Assembly: GCA_037976565.1 (NCBI GenBank)
Contig: CP137666.1
Location: 58,026,740 to 58,090,739, forward strand
Source: Mesocentrotus franciscanus
Taxonomy: Eukaryota; Echinodermata; Echinoidea; Camarodonta; Strongylocentrotidae
Direction of reading: 5' to 3'
DNA: 64,000 nt
In this document: in pieces, positions 1 through 12,045 of the stretch
Position numbering within the stretch: position 1 is the first letter of the stretch
Layout of the letters: the number at the start of each line of letters is the position of its first letter
The notes under the pieces: generated by a model
Told to the model about the DNA's origin: nothing
What the model saw: only the letters and a program-made list of their open reading frames with translations
Database searches by the model: none
Translations under genes and position numbers: made by a program

Positions 1-1007
1 CTTTAAAACTCAAAGAAGATAAAAGCAATCTCTCCTAACATACTCGACAATCATATCCAAGAAAGCCATGTAGCCATATCTGTGTGCCTGGGAGAACAAA
101 AGATTTACAACTCTCTCTCTGACAGCCCAGCGTCTGACATTTAAGAAGCTCCACGCGCCTCCACCTCCTCGATAGCCAAAACTGGGTCGATTGGACTGGT
201 TTTCGAAATTAGAACCGGGACTGAAATATTGGCCGTTAATGTGAACAGACGGTTTAAACAAGGCTACATTTCCTGAATTTGTAAGAGCCTTCTTTTTCTA
301 CATCTAACCTTCTTGATTTATTAATTCGAAGGTCTCTGATGCCAACAAAAGGAATCAAATGTCTTCACAGCGAGGAGTATTGACAAGGGAGATACAAATG
401 AAATGTATAGTTGTAAAATTATGCGGCTATAGAGCATTTAAAAATGTAAATGTGCGTATTTATAAGCATCCTTGAATGATAGCAATACATGCTACATGTA
501 TGCCACATATTTCTCTGTTAAAAACAAATGACATTTTAATACCATCAATAACAGTAACTTCTATTTGGACAGTCGTTGTTCTGTAATGTTAAGAATGCAA
601 GATCTGTCAAAAACTGTCGTCTAAACAATCCCTGTTTCTCAATTTTGAAGAAAAAAAAATTGTGATCACTCTTCTGCAGTTCACCTGAATTTACTTGAAT
701 AACTAGATATTGCTAGTTCCCACACAAAATCATGATTGGGTGAATTACATGCCCGAATGATTAAAATTGATGCCGTTTTAAAAATACATGTATACTCTGC
801 CCAGCCACTCGCTTTTTCATATCATTTCTCATCTTTGATTAATCAAATATCAAGGCTATCTAGGCCATCAACAGCCCAACCAATACATATCTGATGAGGC
901 ATCCCTGGAAAATGCTTTATGTATCGATGGACAAGATACTGTATGTAGTTGTGAAGTGTGTATACAGCATGTACAAGCACACAATAATATATGCAGGTAT
1001 ATGGAGG

Positions 1008-1057
1008 TGGTATATAGAGGATATAGAGGATATAGAGAATATAGAGGTATATAGAGA
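1008..1057 (+). repeat. Minisatellite of tatagagga-type units
   Basis: Tandem 9-10-bp units (gtatatagag, gatatagag, aatatagag) repeated about five times. Confidence 0.85.
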
Positions 1058-1349
1058 TGGGATGCACTAAGAGAATACATTTATTTGGGGGTTTATTTTA
1101 TGTTGTCAGTGTAAATTAGCCTATGTTTGGGCTAGCTTTTATATTCTAATATATTGGGCAATCAATCATTTAGCTGACTAAAAGAAATGTGCTACAGTCC
1201 TTTTTGTGTTGAATAGAGCATATCAGTTTTCTACAAAGTAGCTATCTGCGATATGCACAAGCATGGTGCAGATTTTCCCCTTTAGCAATGTAGCAGTCAC
1301 AAAAGTATGGCCACCATTTACTTAATTGTTTTCACCTGTCTTCTTCCTA

Positions 1350-2270
1350 CAGAAATACGTTTCAAAACATAAGGCAATAAAGGAAATAAAACTTTTTCAA
1401 TAAGTTTCAAGTTACTGTCTACCGTCTACCACTTCATGTTAACCTTTCCATAACAGCATTCGCACCCCTGGCACAGGAAATGCTGAAAGTCAAGTGTGGG
1501 AATGTAGTGTCAGGAGTGGGATTGCCTGTATGGTAGAGAGCTAGGGTCCAAATAACCCCTCTCAGTATAGTATTATCCTCACAGAATATTCTTTCTAAAG
1601 ACATTCACTCCAAAACATATGGCAAGAAAAACAACTTAAAGTCACAACACACTTTCTAAAAATCCCTATTTTCACACTTTAGAATTACTTTCTACCATCT
1701 ATACCACTCCACATTAACCTTTAAACAATAATATTTCCACCTCATACACAGGAAATGCCAAATGTCAGGTGTGGTATTACTTGTAAAGAAGAGAGGGTCC
1801 AAATAACTCCTCTCAATGTGTAGTATTCTTCAACAAGCATTCTCTCTGAAACAAATTTTAAGAGAACAATCTTAGGTCACAACACTCTTCTGATTTTTTT
1901 TTTGCACAGTTGAATATTACTTTGGTCCATGTACCATTCCACAACAATGCTTCTACCCCATGCACAGCATACCTGCCAACCTTTGAAGACTAAAAATAGT
2001 AATCATTTTTTACGAGGACTGTGAGGGAGCGGTGCGACCAAACGAGGGAGCGGGGGGCGGGTGTGGGAGGGCAAATCATGGCTGCTCCACTGCGAAATCT
2101 ATGTGCTCAACGCAATCGCGGTCGAAACAAAATCACTTGTATGTTTTGACATAACAGTCCCATATGTAGTAATCCACGTAAGTTTGTATGGTAAATGTGC
2201 GTGAAACAAGAACACATCACATGTATCGCATTGCATGTAGTCATGTCTGCCCACGTCATGTCATATTACT

Positions 2271-2309
<39 letters not shown>

Positions 2310-2790
2310 AAAAAATTTTAAAAATCAAAAAATCGTAATTTTGTGACACAAAATCGTAAGTGGTAATTTAAAACCAAAAATCGTAGTAATTACGCCAAAA
2401 TCGTAGTAGTTGGCAGGTATGGCACAGGAAATGCAGAATGCTGGGAGTGGGATTCTTTAGTGTCAAGAGAGGGATAGCCTGTATGGTAGAGAGGGTCAAA
2501 ATATTCTTTGTACAGACATTCTTTCCAAAACACAAGGCAAAAGAATGATAGAATTTTACAACATTCTCCATGTAAGCTTTTTGCAGGTTTTAGATTACTT
2601 TCTGTAACATACAACTCCCATTTACTTTTCCACAACAACATGTATACCCCTTGCACAGGAAATACCAAACATCTTGAGTGGGATTGTAGTGTGTCAGCAG
2701 TGGGAATGAACAGAATGGGATTGCCTTTATGGTAAAGAGGGTCCAAAGAACCCCTCAAGTATAGTATTCTCTTCACATCAAGCCATTTCT
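1350..2790 (+). repeat. Diverged tandem array, about four units of 220-275 bp
   Basis: The anchor cacaggaaat recurs at 1472, 1747, 2423 and 2654 (with a variant at 2656). The flanking phrases gtagagagggtccaaataacccctc, tagtattctcttcac and ttactttctaccatctaccac recur in the same order in each unit. Units have diverged by substitution and indels. One unit is split by the TIR element at 1968-2421. Confidence 0.85.
1968..2421. mobile_element. Non-autonomous TIR element with catacctgccaac ends, 454 bp
   Basis: Perfect 13-bp terminal inverted repeats, catacctgccaac and gttggcaggtatg. The flanking gcacag (1962-1967 and 2422-2427) is a probable target-site duplication, and removing the insert restores the tandem-array unit. 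The interior has repeated aaatcgta words near the right end and a run of about 30 A at 2275-2306. There is no coding capacity. The terminal motif is widespread in invertebrate genomes. Confidence 0.85.
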
Positions 2791-5712
2791 GTGAAGTACG
2801 TCTATTGCCTCATTAAAGAAGAGGCAAGGAGGCGATGGGTCTGTGACGTATGGAGGTACTGTACAAGGGTCTTATTAGAGGTAACAGTGAAATTCTATCA
2901 TTTTTCACCTCCTCGAACAAGATCTGGGACGACAAACACGGAAGCAAATGAACTCGAAGAGGCAAGTGTTTCAACCTTTTTAACAATGAATTTCTTGCAC
3001 ATAAGATATATCCTCATATAGAAACTATGACATTTTGTAATGCAGTTCAGAAATGAGACTTAAATGAATGAACATTTGCATGTTATGTTGGTGCTAATTA
3101 CAAAGCAGTAATAAGAGATATTACAAACCTGTACTAAACCATACAATTCGCTAGCATTATCATGACAGACGAGTCCGTCATATTTTGCTGTACGGATTTG
3201 TCGGTTCATAATATCTATGACAAATATTAATTGCAGAAGAATACTGAAACACATACATTTCATTAAAAGGTGTTTGGTTTGGTAGGAGTAAGAAGTGTAT
3301 CAATATGAGAGCTTTTAGTTATACTGCAATAAAACCTTGTAACAACATGTCAGAACGAAATCAGGTGTACCACTGCTAGCTATAGATGTATGCTCATCAA
3401 CATGATCTAGCAGCAGGAGAGAGTTAAGGAGTAATGAATAATTCATATCGAGATTGATCGCCTTTCTATTGGAGTGTAATCTTTAGAAGGATAATAACAG
3501 AAAAAGGTGCTCTTTGATATTAAATCTTGCACAGCATCATGCTAATCCACTTTAGGTATTCCATGTTTCAACTTGATGCATGCATGGTCATCACAGAGCC
3601 TTCTCAAAAATTAATACCCCATTTCCTGAGGATTACAAATCAATATCCCAAACTGGATCTAGTCGATGAGCATATCATCATTATGATGTCCTCTCTTTTG
3701 CTATTGGCTGTAAGTCATTTTGCACCAGATATGGCCTATTTGAAAGACGGATACCATATTTTAAGAAAAAAAAATCATTTAAGGGATCAGTTTGCAACAT
3801 TTGGTTGCAACTTTTTTTTCTTCTTCAATTAAGGCCTATTTCTTTACAAAAATATGATCATTACAAGGACTTTGATTTACTTACCCTATCTAACCTGTAT
3901 TAAAGTATGGAAATTCTTAGGTGAAAAGTCAATCACTCTTTTATTTTGGCATATCTAACAACAGAATGGACAATTTTTCTTCCTCTTAAATGTCTTTTTA
4001 TTAGGAGGGTGAGTTCAGCATTATCAAAATGGCAACTAAATTCAGTGTACTACATAGACTTAATTTGGGTTCAGCCTGAAAAGTGCATTCGAAACTATTT
4101 TCAGTAATACAAGGCAAACTTTTCCATGCAAAATGAAGTTTGATGAAACTTTGATCTTGAAATTGGCAATGGAGGTGATACTACTTTCATCCTTGTTTGT
4201 TTAAACCTGGGACCAGGGGCATGCAATATTCATCTTTTCCGATCTCTCAAAAGGCAAACACATCACTTTCCCATTCATCGATAATCCCCCAGCAAATATG
4301 GTGAAGGGGATTAGAGTTATCTAGTTACGCTGCAAATGCCTGCGAGATCCTGTTTTTCTATCCACTGATCAAGGCTCGTAATCAGATTGCCTCATGCCGC
4401 ACTGGTTCCTGAAGATGATTTGATAGCGCACCCTTTCAGGGTCACATGATATTTCATATTTAAAATGAGAGGAGAGAGCGAGTATGAAGATGTGAGAACA
4501 TCTTGATGGGATTTCAATACTCGTTGAGTTTGTAGGGCAAAGAAAATGGTGTTTGATTTCAGTAAAGATAGTTACAGGGAACAGGTTGATTGAAACAAAA
4601 TAACCCTTTACAGCTGAATGTAATATGAAAATAAAATTGTTTTACTTGTCTATTACTTCTTTTAAAGAGTTATTCTACATGAATTTTCTCAACATTTGTG
4701 ATACTTCAAGGATAGATAACCTATTTGGGAATCTTCCCTGATTTAAGCAATACAAGGATACAAGCATTTTATGCAAAAGATTCAATTTGTTGTTCTCAGA
4801 AATGCAATAGCTGACAGAAATTGCTTACTCCTCTACTACACCAACTATATGGCCCTCTATATGAAGAGAGACCTATGGATGTACACACGCACCAAGTTAG
4901 AATAAATTAATACTGTTGATTACATTGTTATTTTGGATGCAAACCTTTTCAATTATGCTAATGAAAGGATTCACGATGATCTCTAAATGCAACCTCCTAA
5001 TATAATTACATCCTTCTCTTAATTGCTCCATGAGCCATCTGAATGAGGAGAAAGACATCAATCCAGAATCCTATGGGATACTTGAAAGAGCCAATCCGAC
5101 CAGTTGTGCGTGGCGGTGAGGAGCCGGCAAATTGGGTCGTTTCATGGGAGATTGGTCATGTGAAGAAAGTAAATGGGGAGGGAGTCCCCATGGGTTCCAC
5201 ACACAGGCTTTCCACCATCTTGCTTCTATGGCTTTTTAATTACACATAAATTACACATAGAGGTTTTTAAAAGTCCCAATGGGAACACCTGTTCGCAACT
5301 TGGAATAGAAAAATCTGCAGAATATATTGAGCAATATATAGAATATTTTCAAAACTACAAGTAGCTGAACTATGCAAATTGCAGTACAGGGAAAATAAGA
5401 TTTCATTCTATAATAAATTAGCACTTACGTATCCATATGCAATCTAAGGAACCGTACAGTTAGAAGATAAGATCAGTTAAAATAAATTTCTTTAAAGAGC
5501 TTTCCTGGACAATACCACTTCTCAATATCCCCTTTAACTTCATTTTCCATTACTCTGATGGATGAAGAATATGCAGATTAATACATTAATTTCCTCCTAC
5601 ATACTTGAGTTCTAAGGAAGACATTTTAAACTCTCGAGACATCCACAACATAAGAACCCTCGAGCAAGCACAGGGATATTGAATACCAATGCCACATGGA
5701 ATTGTGACTTAC

Positions 5713-5917
5713 CCTAAAATTGTAATCAATCGCAACAGTGTGCCACTCCCCATCGCTGACTCCTCCCTGTCTAGATGCGGTTACCGTGGTGACAATGCTA
5801 CCGGTCGAGAAGGAAAATCGAACCTGGCTGTTGACGATCTCCAGAGCGATGAAGTCATGCTGCTGGTTGTAGCGGCCATTGTAGAAGATCAGTCCGTTGG
5901 GCTCCAGGGAGGCAAAG
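5713..5917 (-). CDS. CELSR: CELSR/Flamingo exon: first laminin G domain, central part
   Basis: Third CELSR exon in transcript order, 205 bp. The acceptor is cctttcatctttcag and the donor is gtaagt. Its first base completes a Ser codon, giving LQLSVSFASLEPNGL across the junction, and the exon ends in phase 0 after NFR. It encodes about 69 residues of laminin G: FASLEPNGLIFYNGR, then HDFIALEIVNSQVRFSFSTG, then GGVSDGEWHTVAIDY. These match the corresponding strands in vertebrate CELSR1-3, where the domain helps form the compact part of the ectodomain. The remainder of this laminin G domain, expected to carry a Val-Asp-Asp/Gly-Cys-Asp type segment and a terminal disulphide, was not found between here and position 1, so the next exon is probably outside the window. 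Confidence 0.94.
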
Positions 5918-7251
5918 CTGAAAGATGAAAGGATTTTAAACAATCAAGGAATATTCAAGATTATTTATTGACTTGAATTTAATTTATAGGTGAATACATG
6001 TACCAGCAGTTCTGATCAGAGCATGGTTATGAATATCTCTCATTTGTGACTCTAGAGATTCAGCATCTAGTGCTAGAATCCAAGTATTTGTGTACTGCAT
6101 CAGCACTTTGTTTTCATAAACAGTATAATCATAGAATAGAGTCAGGAGTACTCTTGAAATGTTATTACTCATTGAAAGATAAACGCAATTGTAAAAAATT
6201 TAAATGAATAAAAAAAATAAAGAATCGATTTAGTGCAAATTGTAATGTCAATATTGTCATCTCTCGCTTTTGTCAATATTTTTGTTAACTTCCTCTTTCT
6301 TACACTTTGGAGATTTTTGTAACCACCTTTTGCTAAAGTATGCATTTACCACACTCCAAGACATTGCCAAACATGGAACATAAGGATGTAAATGAATGTA
6401 AATTAACACACTAGTGAATTAAATTTCTTGTGAGATCTAGAATAGAACCTAGGATTAAATATCTCTGCTTGACTTGATGGAAGAGTGCATGATGAGGCAT
6501 CGCCAGTACAATGACTTGTTGATCACCATCTGCTTGCCTATATCCATCAACCGCACCTTCAAACCACCATCTATTTCTGCAGACAACGCAGAGTCCTCAC
6601 CTCAAAGAATTAAGAAAGGGGGCTTTGGTCGGTCAGGATGGATGGAATAATTGGGAGATGTATCGTCGGTGACATGGGTAAATTTGAACAAGGCCTGAAT
6701 CATTACGACACTGGTGAATCATAGCAATGGAAAGGCTAAGACAATGTAAGAAGGGTATCACAAGAGGCTTTGTCGTGCATAGCTTGGGCTGTGAGATGTG
6801 TGTCGTCTTGATTGGAAGGGTTATTGGGGTGAGATGGATCTAGAATAAAAGGCGCTTAAAATGTCAGGTTAAAAGTGCTCATCTTGGGAACTACGTTATT
6901 TACATGTACAAGACTTTCCCCGTGTTTATTTGTTTCCCCGTCTTCAGTGAACTGAAAAATATGTACATTGCCCCACTGGCAAGCAGTTATAACTTGTCAG
7001 AATATTTTTGTTGCAATGGGCAAGCTGATTTATAGCCCTTTGAATACAGAGTTTCTTTTTTGTTCTAAAAGCATTCATCACAACATTAAATCTTCACTTC
7101 ACTGAAGGTTAATACATTTCAGTTACTTTTTTAAAGAAAAAAACAAATCATCAATTAAAAAAAAAAATTGATTTCCTTCTTTTCATTCTTATCATATTCA
7201 CTTCTCAACATTTTATCTTATACATGCCCTAAAACACCTTTAATTTTTAAG

Positions 7252-7290
7252 TTGTGTGTGTGTGTGTGTGTGTGTTTGTGTGTGCGTGTG
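7252..7290 (+). repeat. (TG)n microsatellite
   Basis: Dinucleotide tg run with two interruptions, followed by a T tract. Confidence 0.95.
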
Positions 7291-7654
7291 TTTTTTTTAA
7301 ACAAAATTATGAAGTATGTGTTTCTGCATGTACATATTTCACATAAATCAGAATCTCTCTGACTTAAAAAGAACATCTGTTTGTTTGGTATCAAACTGTA
7401 AAGCATTTTTAGATTAAAAATCAATCCAACCTATACAAAAATTGACATTGGAAATTATACTTCAAAATTGAGTTTGATACATGGCTCATTTCATTTCGTA
7501 GTGTTCATACTTAGGCCGATCCCTTACGACATTAAAATAGGGTAGATGAATTAGATCAAACATAAATGGCAATATAAGCTCCCATCATATTGGTTATGAT
7601 TTACTTCGTATCACATGGGTTCTTATCCATGTTTTGCACCTCTGAATAATAATA

Positions 7655-8032
7655 GGTTCTCACGACAGTCCACAAACTCTAATTCTAGGTTGGGGTTCTA
7701 AATGTCAAAGTTATTTTGTAGTTAGGGATCATGTGGACGCACTCATGGTTACAAAACTTTGAGTTTATGCAAAGTTATAAACCATAAGCAATCTTAAGGT
7801 TAGCGAGCAGCCGGGGTCCTCACTCAAATTCATGTGCCAGCCTGACACAATTAACTTCAAGGTTACGCCAGCTTGTAGTTACAATAAATGCTTTCGTGGC
7901 TTGTATTTTAAAACTTTGAATACTCGTTGTTTCGTTCTAATGTAAACCCTGGTCATTGTTAGTTCATCTTGGTTCATAACTTTGAAGTTTCGAAAACGTA
8001 AAGTTTAAAACTACGACGGTCCCGTGTGAACC
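7655..8032. mobile_element. Candidate TIR element with TA target site, 378 bp
   Basis: The left end ggttctcacgacagtc and the reverse complement of the right end ggttcacacgggaccgtc agree apart from small indels. Both ends are flanked by TA. The interior carries several inverted aaactttga-type words. No coding capacity. Confidence 0.6.
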
Positions 8033-9188
8033 TAGCTAATATAAATATTTTCACAAAAATATATTCAGTATAGTGACTTCTTCTCCTGTCTTTTCACTAT
8101 ATGACCACCACAGGAAAGCATTTATCATATCAGAGACATCTATTGACCAACATAGAGAAATATAATCTCGATTCAATTATTCCAAAATCAGAAGTATCTG
8201 CCTCTTTAAATTCTTTGCCTCAGAGATGCCTCAAGGCACCAATCACATTCATTCTTTATACCTCTTGTTGGGTAGCTAGCAAAGAGATCAAAATACATCT
8301 CTATCATATCATTTTATAATAGCTGCCTCGTGATAATAGCTTCAGAATTTGGCAGAATAAATCATGTTTTTGACACAATTGATGGGAGTTTTGTATCTGT
8401 ACTGAACATTTCATACATGAATTTGAAGTTGTTGATTGAATAGGTACTCAAAACTCCCAACTATTTAGGATTGCAGTAATTGTGATAAATGAACCAATTC
8501 AGGTCAAATGTCAAAAATAAACTGTTTGCCTCCATTGGCGTATGCACACTATTCTGTGGTGTCCCATCTATTAATCCATAAATGACAAAGCTTTTTGCAT
8601 GATGTTTTAGCCACAAAAAAGGGTCACACAGCGTTCAAGTGCTACATATGAATGCAGTCTAATGCACAATATCGGGTAAAATTGAATGCTACAGTGTCTC
8701 ATCATGGCAGCAGGCCTATTACAAGGTAAAAACTTGAAACATTTTTGGATGTGCAAAGAGAAATATAACATACACATATTTTGAGTACGAAATAACATTA
8801 TTATCATCATTATTGAATGTACATGTAAGATTGCAGACTTGCACACCAGAAGAACCTTCGAGGCAAAAACCGCCCATATAAGGTTCCATACACAAACCTG
8901 CTACCTGCAAACAACGGATACATTTCTCATTCATTACTTGTTCAACATAGTCATGGGCAATCAGATTACGCATTATGCATAATTGATGAATAAAATGCAG
9001 GTTGCACACTTGCAATTATACATGTATTATATTTAAATACTACAAATAATGCCACATGGAGTTGATGTATAACATTATCTTTTTTGTATGTGCACTTGTT
9101 ACACTCATTGTTGTTGTATTTATTATTTATTACTCTTAGTGTTATTGTTTAGTATTGTTAATAATTACTGTTATTGTTTATTGTTTAC

Positions 9189-9423
9189 CTGACAGACAGT
9201 TGGAGCCTCACTCTCTGACTTAGCGACCAGAACATCATGAATGATTTAGGTGGAAAATTCCGCGTCCGAACCTCGCAGAAAGGACCGTCAAACTCGTACG
9301 GGTTAAGACAGCTACAATCAAAGCCCCCGTTGAGAAAGTTTCGACAGGTACCTCCATGCTTGCAGATGCTATCCGATTCCCCCGTGCAGCGTTCTGTACC
9401 AATGTCGATCTCACAGTTGGTTC
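9189..9423 (-). CDS. CELSR: CELSR/Flamingo exon: EGF module and start of laminin G domain
   Basis: Second CELSR exon in transcript order, 235 bp. The acceptor is tttttatccag and the donor is gtaaac, weaker than its neighbours. It opens with two bases completing a Gly codon whose first base is the last base of the exon at 37773, giving GFIGTNCE across the junction. It therefore closes EGF 2. A third six-cysteine EGF follows (CTGESDSICKHGGTC, then FDCSC and FDGPFC). The last ~25 residues (RNFPPKSFMMFWSLSQRVRL) are the conserved linker and first strand of the first laminin G domain. The exon leaves two bases, ag, completed by the first base of the next exon. There are no internal stops, and the phase agrees on both sides. 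Confidence 0.95.
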
Positions 9424-9858
9424 CTGGATAAAAATGAAAGCAAGAGTTTCGTTAATAAGTAAATGCATATCCATGTAATCCACTATGTCAGTTCTGTGTA
9501 ATCTCGTATCATTTGGTATTTTGGTTGCCATGTAATGCAATGTTATTAAGTATCTAATTATGCATACCGGTAGATTGAGTTTGCTTTCATAAAGTGCATA
9601 GAGATGGAGACATATGAAGTACTTGAATATTACTGTTAAAGGTACATATACATGTGAAATTGATAATGATTTGAAAGTCATATTTGAGGATAACAAAATT
9701 TTCAATTACTGCATGATATAGAATTGTTGAAGACTAAGCTAGAAAATGTTTGGTTAAAATCCGGATTGCAAATGCAGGTAATAAAAGTGAAGTCATAGTA
9801 TGTGCAATTTATTCATGAGAAATTAAAATCATGCTTCAAACAGGTATCGTAAAAAGAC

Positions 9859-10076
9859 ACTTTTATCTTTTTGTCTTTTAATATCTTGCAGTGACCTTGA
9901 CTCATAACATCCCAGTCAACAAATGATGTCAAATTAATGTTGCTATGCATCTCTACATTTCAAATCTTAAAATGCAGTTTTGCCAACCACATACATAAAA
10001 TCAATTTCACATCATTCCTTCCCTGCGGAAGTTATGAGTCAAGGTCGCCGCAAGATAATGAAAGACAAATAAAAGT
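9859..10076. mobile_element. Foldback element with arms of about 48 bp
   Basis: Left arm 9859-9908 (ends cttgactcataac) and right arm 10031-10076 (starts gttatgagtcaag) are reverse complements over about 46 positions, with a 4-base indel and about four mismatches. They are separated by 122 bp of unrelated sequence. It lies 436 bp into the intron downstream (in + coordinates) of the 9189-9423 exon. No coding capacity. Confidence 0.8.
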
Positions 10077-10365
10077 TTGGAAATACACCCTGACTAGAGA
10101 GAGGACGACACCCTGGGAGAAAATGAAAAAGAAATCTAGATAGATATTCAATTTCTTGCCACCTCTTTGTTCACTACCCAATGACGGTCTAGCACAGATC
10201 AATACCATCGCATGAGGTATATGAGAGAGCCTCTGATGGGAATATTAAACTGCGAATATGGGTGGGGGTAGCGAAGTGAGAGGAAGTGATTAGGAGGGAG
10301 AGAGTCAACGTGCTTCAAGGAAGAGGTATAAGGAGAAATATGACAGGAGAGAAATGATGAGAGAG

Positions 10366-10368
<3 letters not shown>

Positions 10369-10396
<28 letters not shown>
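10369..10396 (+). repeat. (GA)n microsatellite
   Basis: Uninterrupted ag dinucleotides within a purine-rich stretch that runs from about 10250 to 10670. Confidence 0.95.
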
Positions 10397-10405
<9 letters not shown>

Positions 10406-10563
10406 TGGTTTAAGAGAGTCGGGAGGAGAGATTGGACAATTTCTTTAGCACATAAGATACTGCAATACAAATCTTGGCTTCATGAGGGGTGGAGAATAGA
10501 CAAGGATGAAGAAAGAGAGAGAAGAGATCTAAAAAGACAGTAAAAGATCTCCAGGAATAACAG

Positions 10564-10589
10564 CAGAGAGAGAGAGAGAGTAATAGAGG

Positions 10590-10661
<72 letters not shown>
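10564..10661 (+). repeat. (GA)n microsatellite, interrupted
   Basis: About 100 bp of gaga repeats with a few gaaa and taat interruptions. It reads as a polypyrimidine tract in the CELSR transcript. Confidence 0.95.
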
Positions 10662-11985
10662 TGAAAGTGATCCCTTCAACATTATATTCAAAACAGTGAA
10701 ATCTAGTTCACACAAGAAGAGAATTGAGGCGCTTGGGTGCAGGTGTATTGAGTAGCATTACACTCCCTATGAATAATGCTGAATATAGGAAATTACTGAT
10801 CAAACGTCTGTTTTTTTTAAAGCATATGACTTTGAGGGTTTACTCTAGAAGTCATGTGATGTGTTGCTAGGTATCTAACAAGTGTTCAGTTAGGGTGTGT
10901 ATATCTGATGTCTCCTAAGCTGGAGGGTGACACAGTTATTCACAAGTTCTATGATGATGATGGCAGAAGGGTCACATAATTAGCTCTGTATCACATGCAG
11001 AATTTGGAAAAGAAATACATGTTTGTGTATCACAAAGTTACAAACCATGATCACTTTGGAATTATTTCAATCCATAAATGAAAAATGTGCATATATAGGG
11101 ACAGGCAGAGGATGTGTTAAAAAAATGTAACAAGATATCAAAGTGTTTCCTTGCCCACTGTCATATGAAGCTAATATTCATGATGACCATTATGTTAGGG
11201 TTCGGATATGCTGTGTAGTGCCAGAAGTGATGTCTCTGATCTTAACTAGTTGACTATTTAATACTCTTACAGGTATTCCCTAAAGCTTAATGCAGGAACC
11301 TTTCGAGTTTCAAGAAGGAATTGGTTAACTTTCTATCAACCATTCCTCTTATCTAGCAATGTTAGTTAGTTATCAGAGAAGGAAGACATTCTGAGTCACA
11401 ACAAACATATGGTTTTTCATCATCTGCTCCTGGTAAAGATCTAGCAGCAAAGAGCAAAGAAGATGCTCAAATATATCTAATCAAGAAATGCGGAGAATCA
11501 GCTCTACATCATACACCTCTACAGAGGGTCTATGCTAATTAGGAGACAAAGACAGAAGGGAGAGAGATCTAGAGTGGCTAGTTGGCCCGAGGATAGATGC
11601 ATGGACAAATCATTGCCCGAGGATAGGAGTGGTAAGGATTAACCCTCGGTTATAGGATTATGGTAGGGTAACACAGAGTGGGAACATAGAGGGCGAGGCA
11701 TAGGGGAACATAAGGACTGAACTCTCATGAGAAATAGGGTCAATGCTTTAATGCACCGAGCATTTGACAATGTGATGCACTTTGAAGAGGATCATTTTGG
11801 GGAGGATTGAGAACTTGTTGGGTACTCCTTTCACAGAAATTAAATTAATTAAATTCATGGAGAGTCAGACCTCGAGATAAAGGAGGATAGATGTACTGAT
11901 GGAGAAGTACAAAGGTAAAAAGAAAGGTTAAAGAGATAAATTGTGAGACAGGAAAGGAAAAGTGTTGCAAAGAATTCCATGCAGT

Positions 11986-11990
<5 letters not shown>

Positions 11991-12044
<54 letters not shown>

Positions 12045-12045
12045 T
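11991..12045 (+). repeat. (GA)n microsatellite
   Basis: About 50 bp of uninterrupted ga within a purine-rich stretch (11860-12130). Confidence 0.95.

Larger units (their letters stand above)
1..5712 (-). other. CELSR intron (downstream part, continues past left edge)
   Basis: Sequence beyond the gtaagt donor of the 5713-5917 exon. No laminin G, EGF, HormR, GAIN or 7TM coding segment was recognised on either strand. It contains a tatagag-type minisatellite (1008-1057), a diverged tandem array (1350-2790) with an inserted TIR element, and a somewhat GC-richer stretch at about 5040-5230 with no recognisable protein. The rest is AT-rich unique sequence in which I see nothing specific. Confidence 0.8.
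5918..9188 (-). other. CELSR intron, 3271 bp
   Basis: Intron between the exons at 9189-9423 and 5713-5917, bounded by gtaaac and ctttcag. It holds a (TG)n tract (7252-7290) and a TIR element (7655-8032). Nothing else specific was seen. Short open frames here lack family resemblance. Confidence 0.9.

Noticed and set aside
3160..3185. Possible hammerhead ribozyme core (gacagacgagtccgtc)
   Set aside because: The conserved CUGANGA core reads CAGACGA here and no matching GAAA/stem arrangement is present.
3060..3230. Possible small CELSR exon on the minus strand (gtttgt donor, gtcatag acceptor)
   Set aside because: The translation lacks the expected laminin G residues and the donor is weak.
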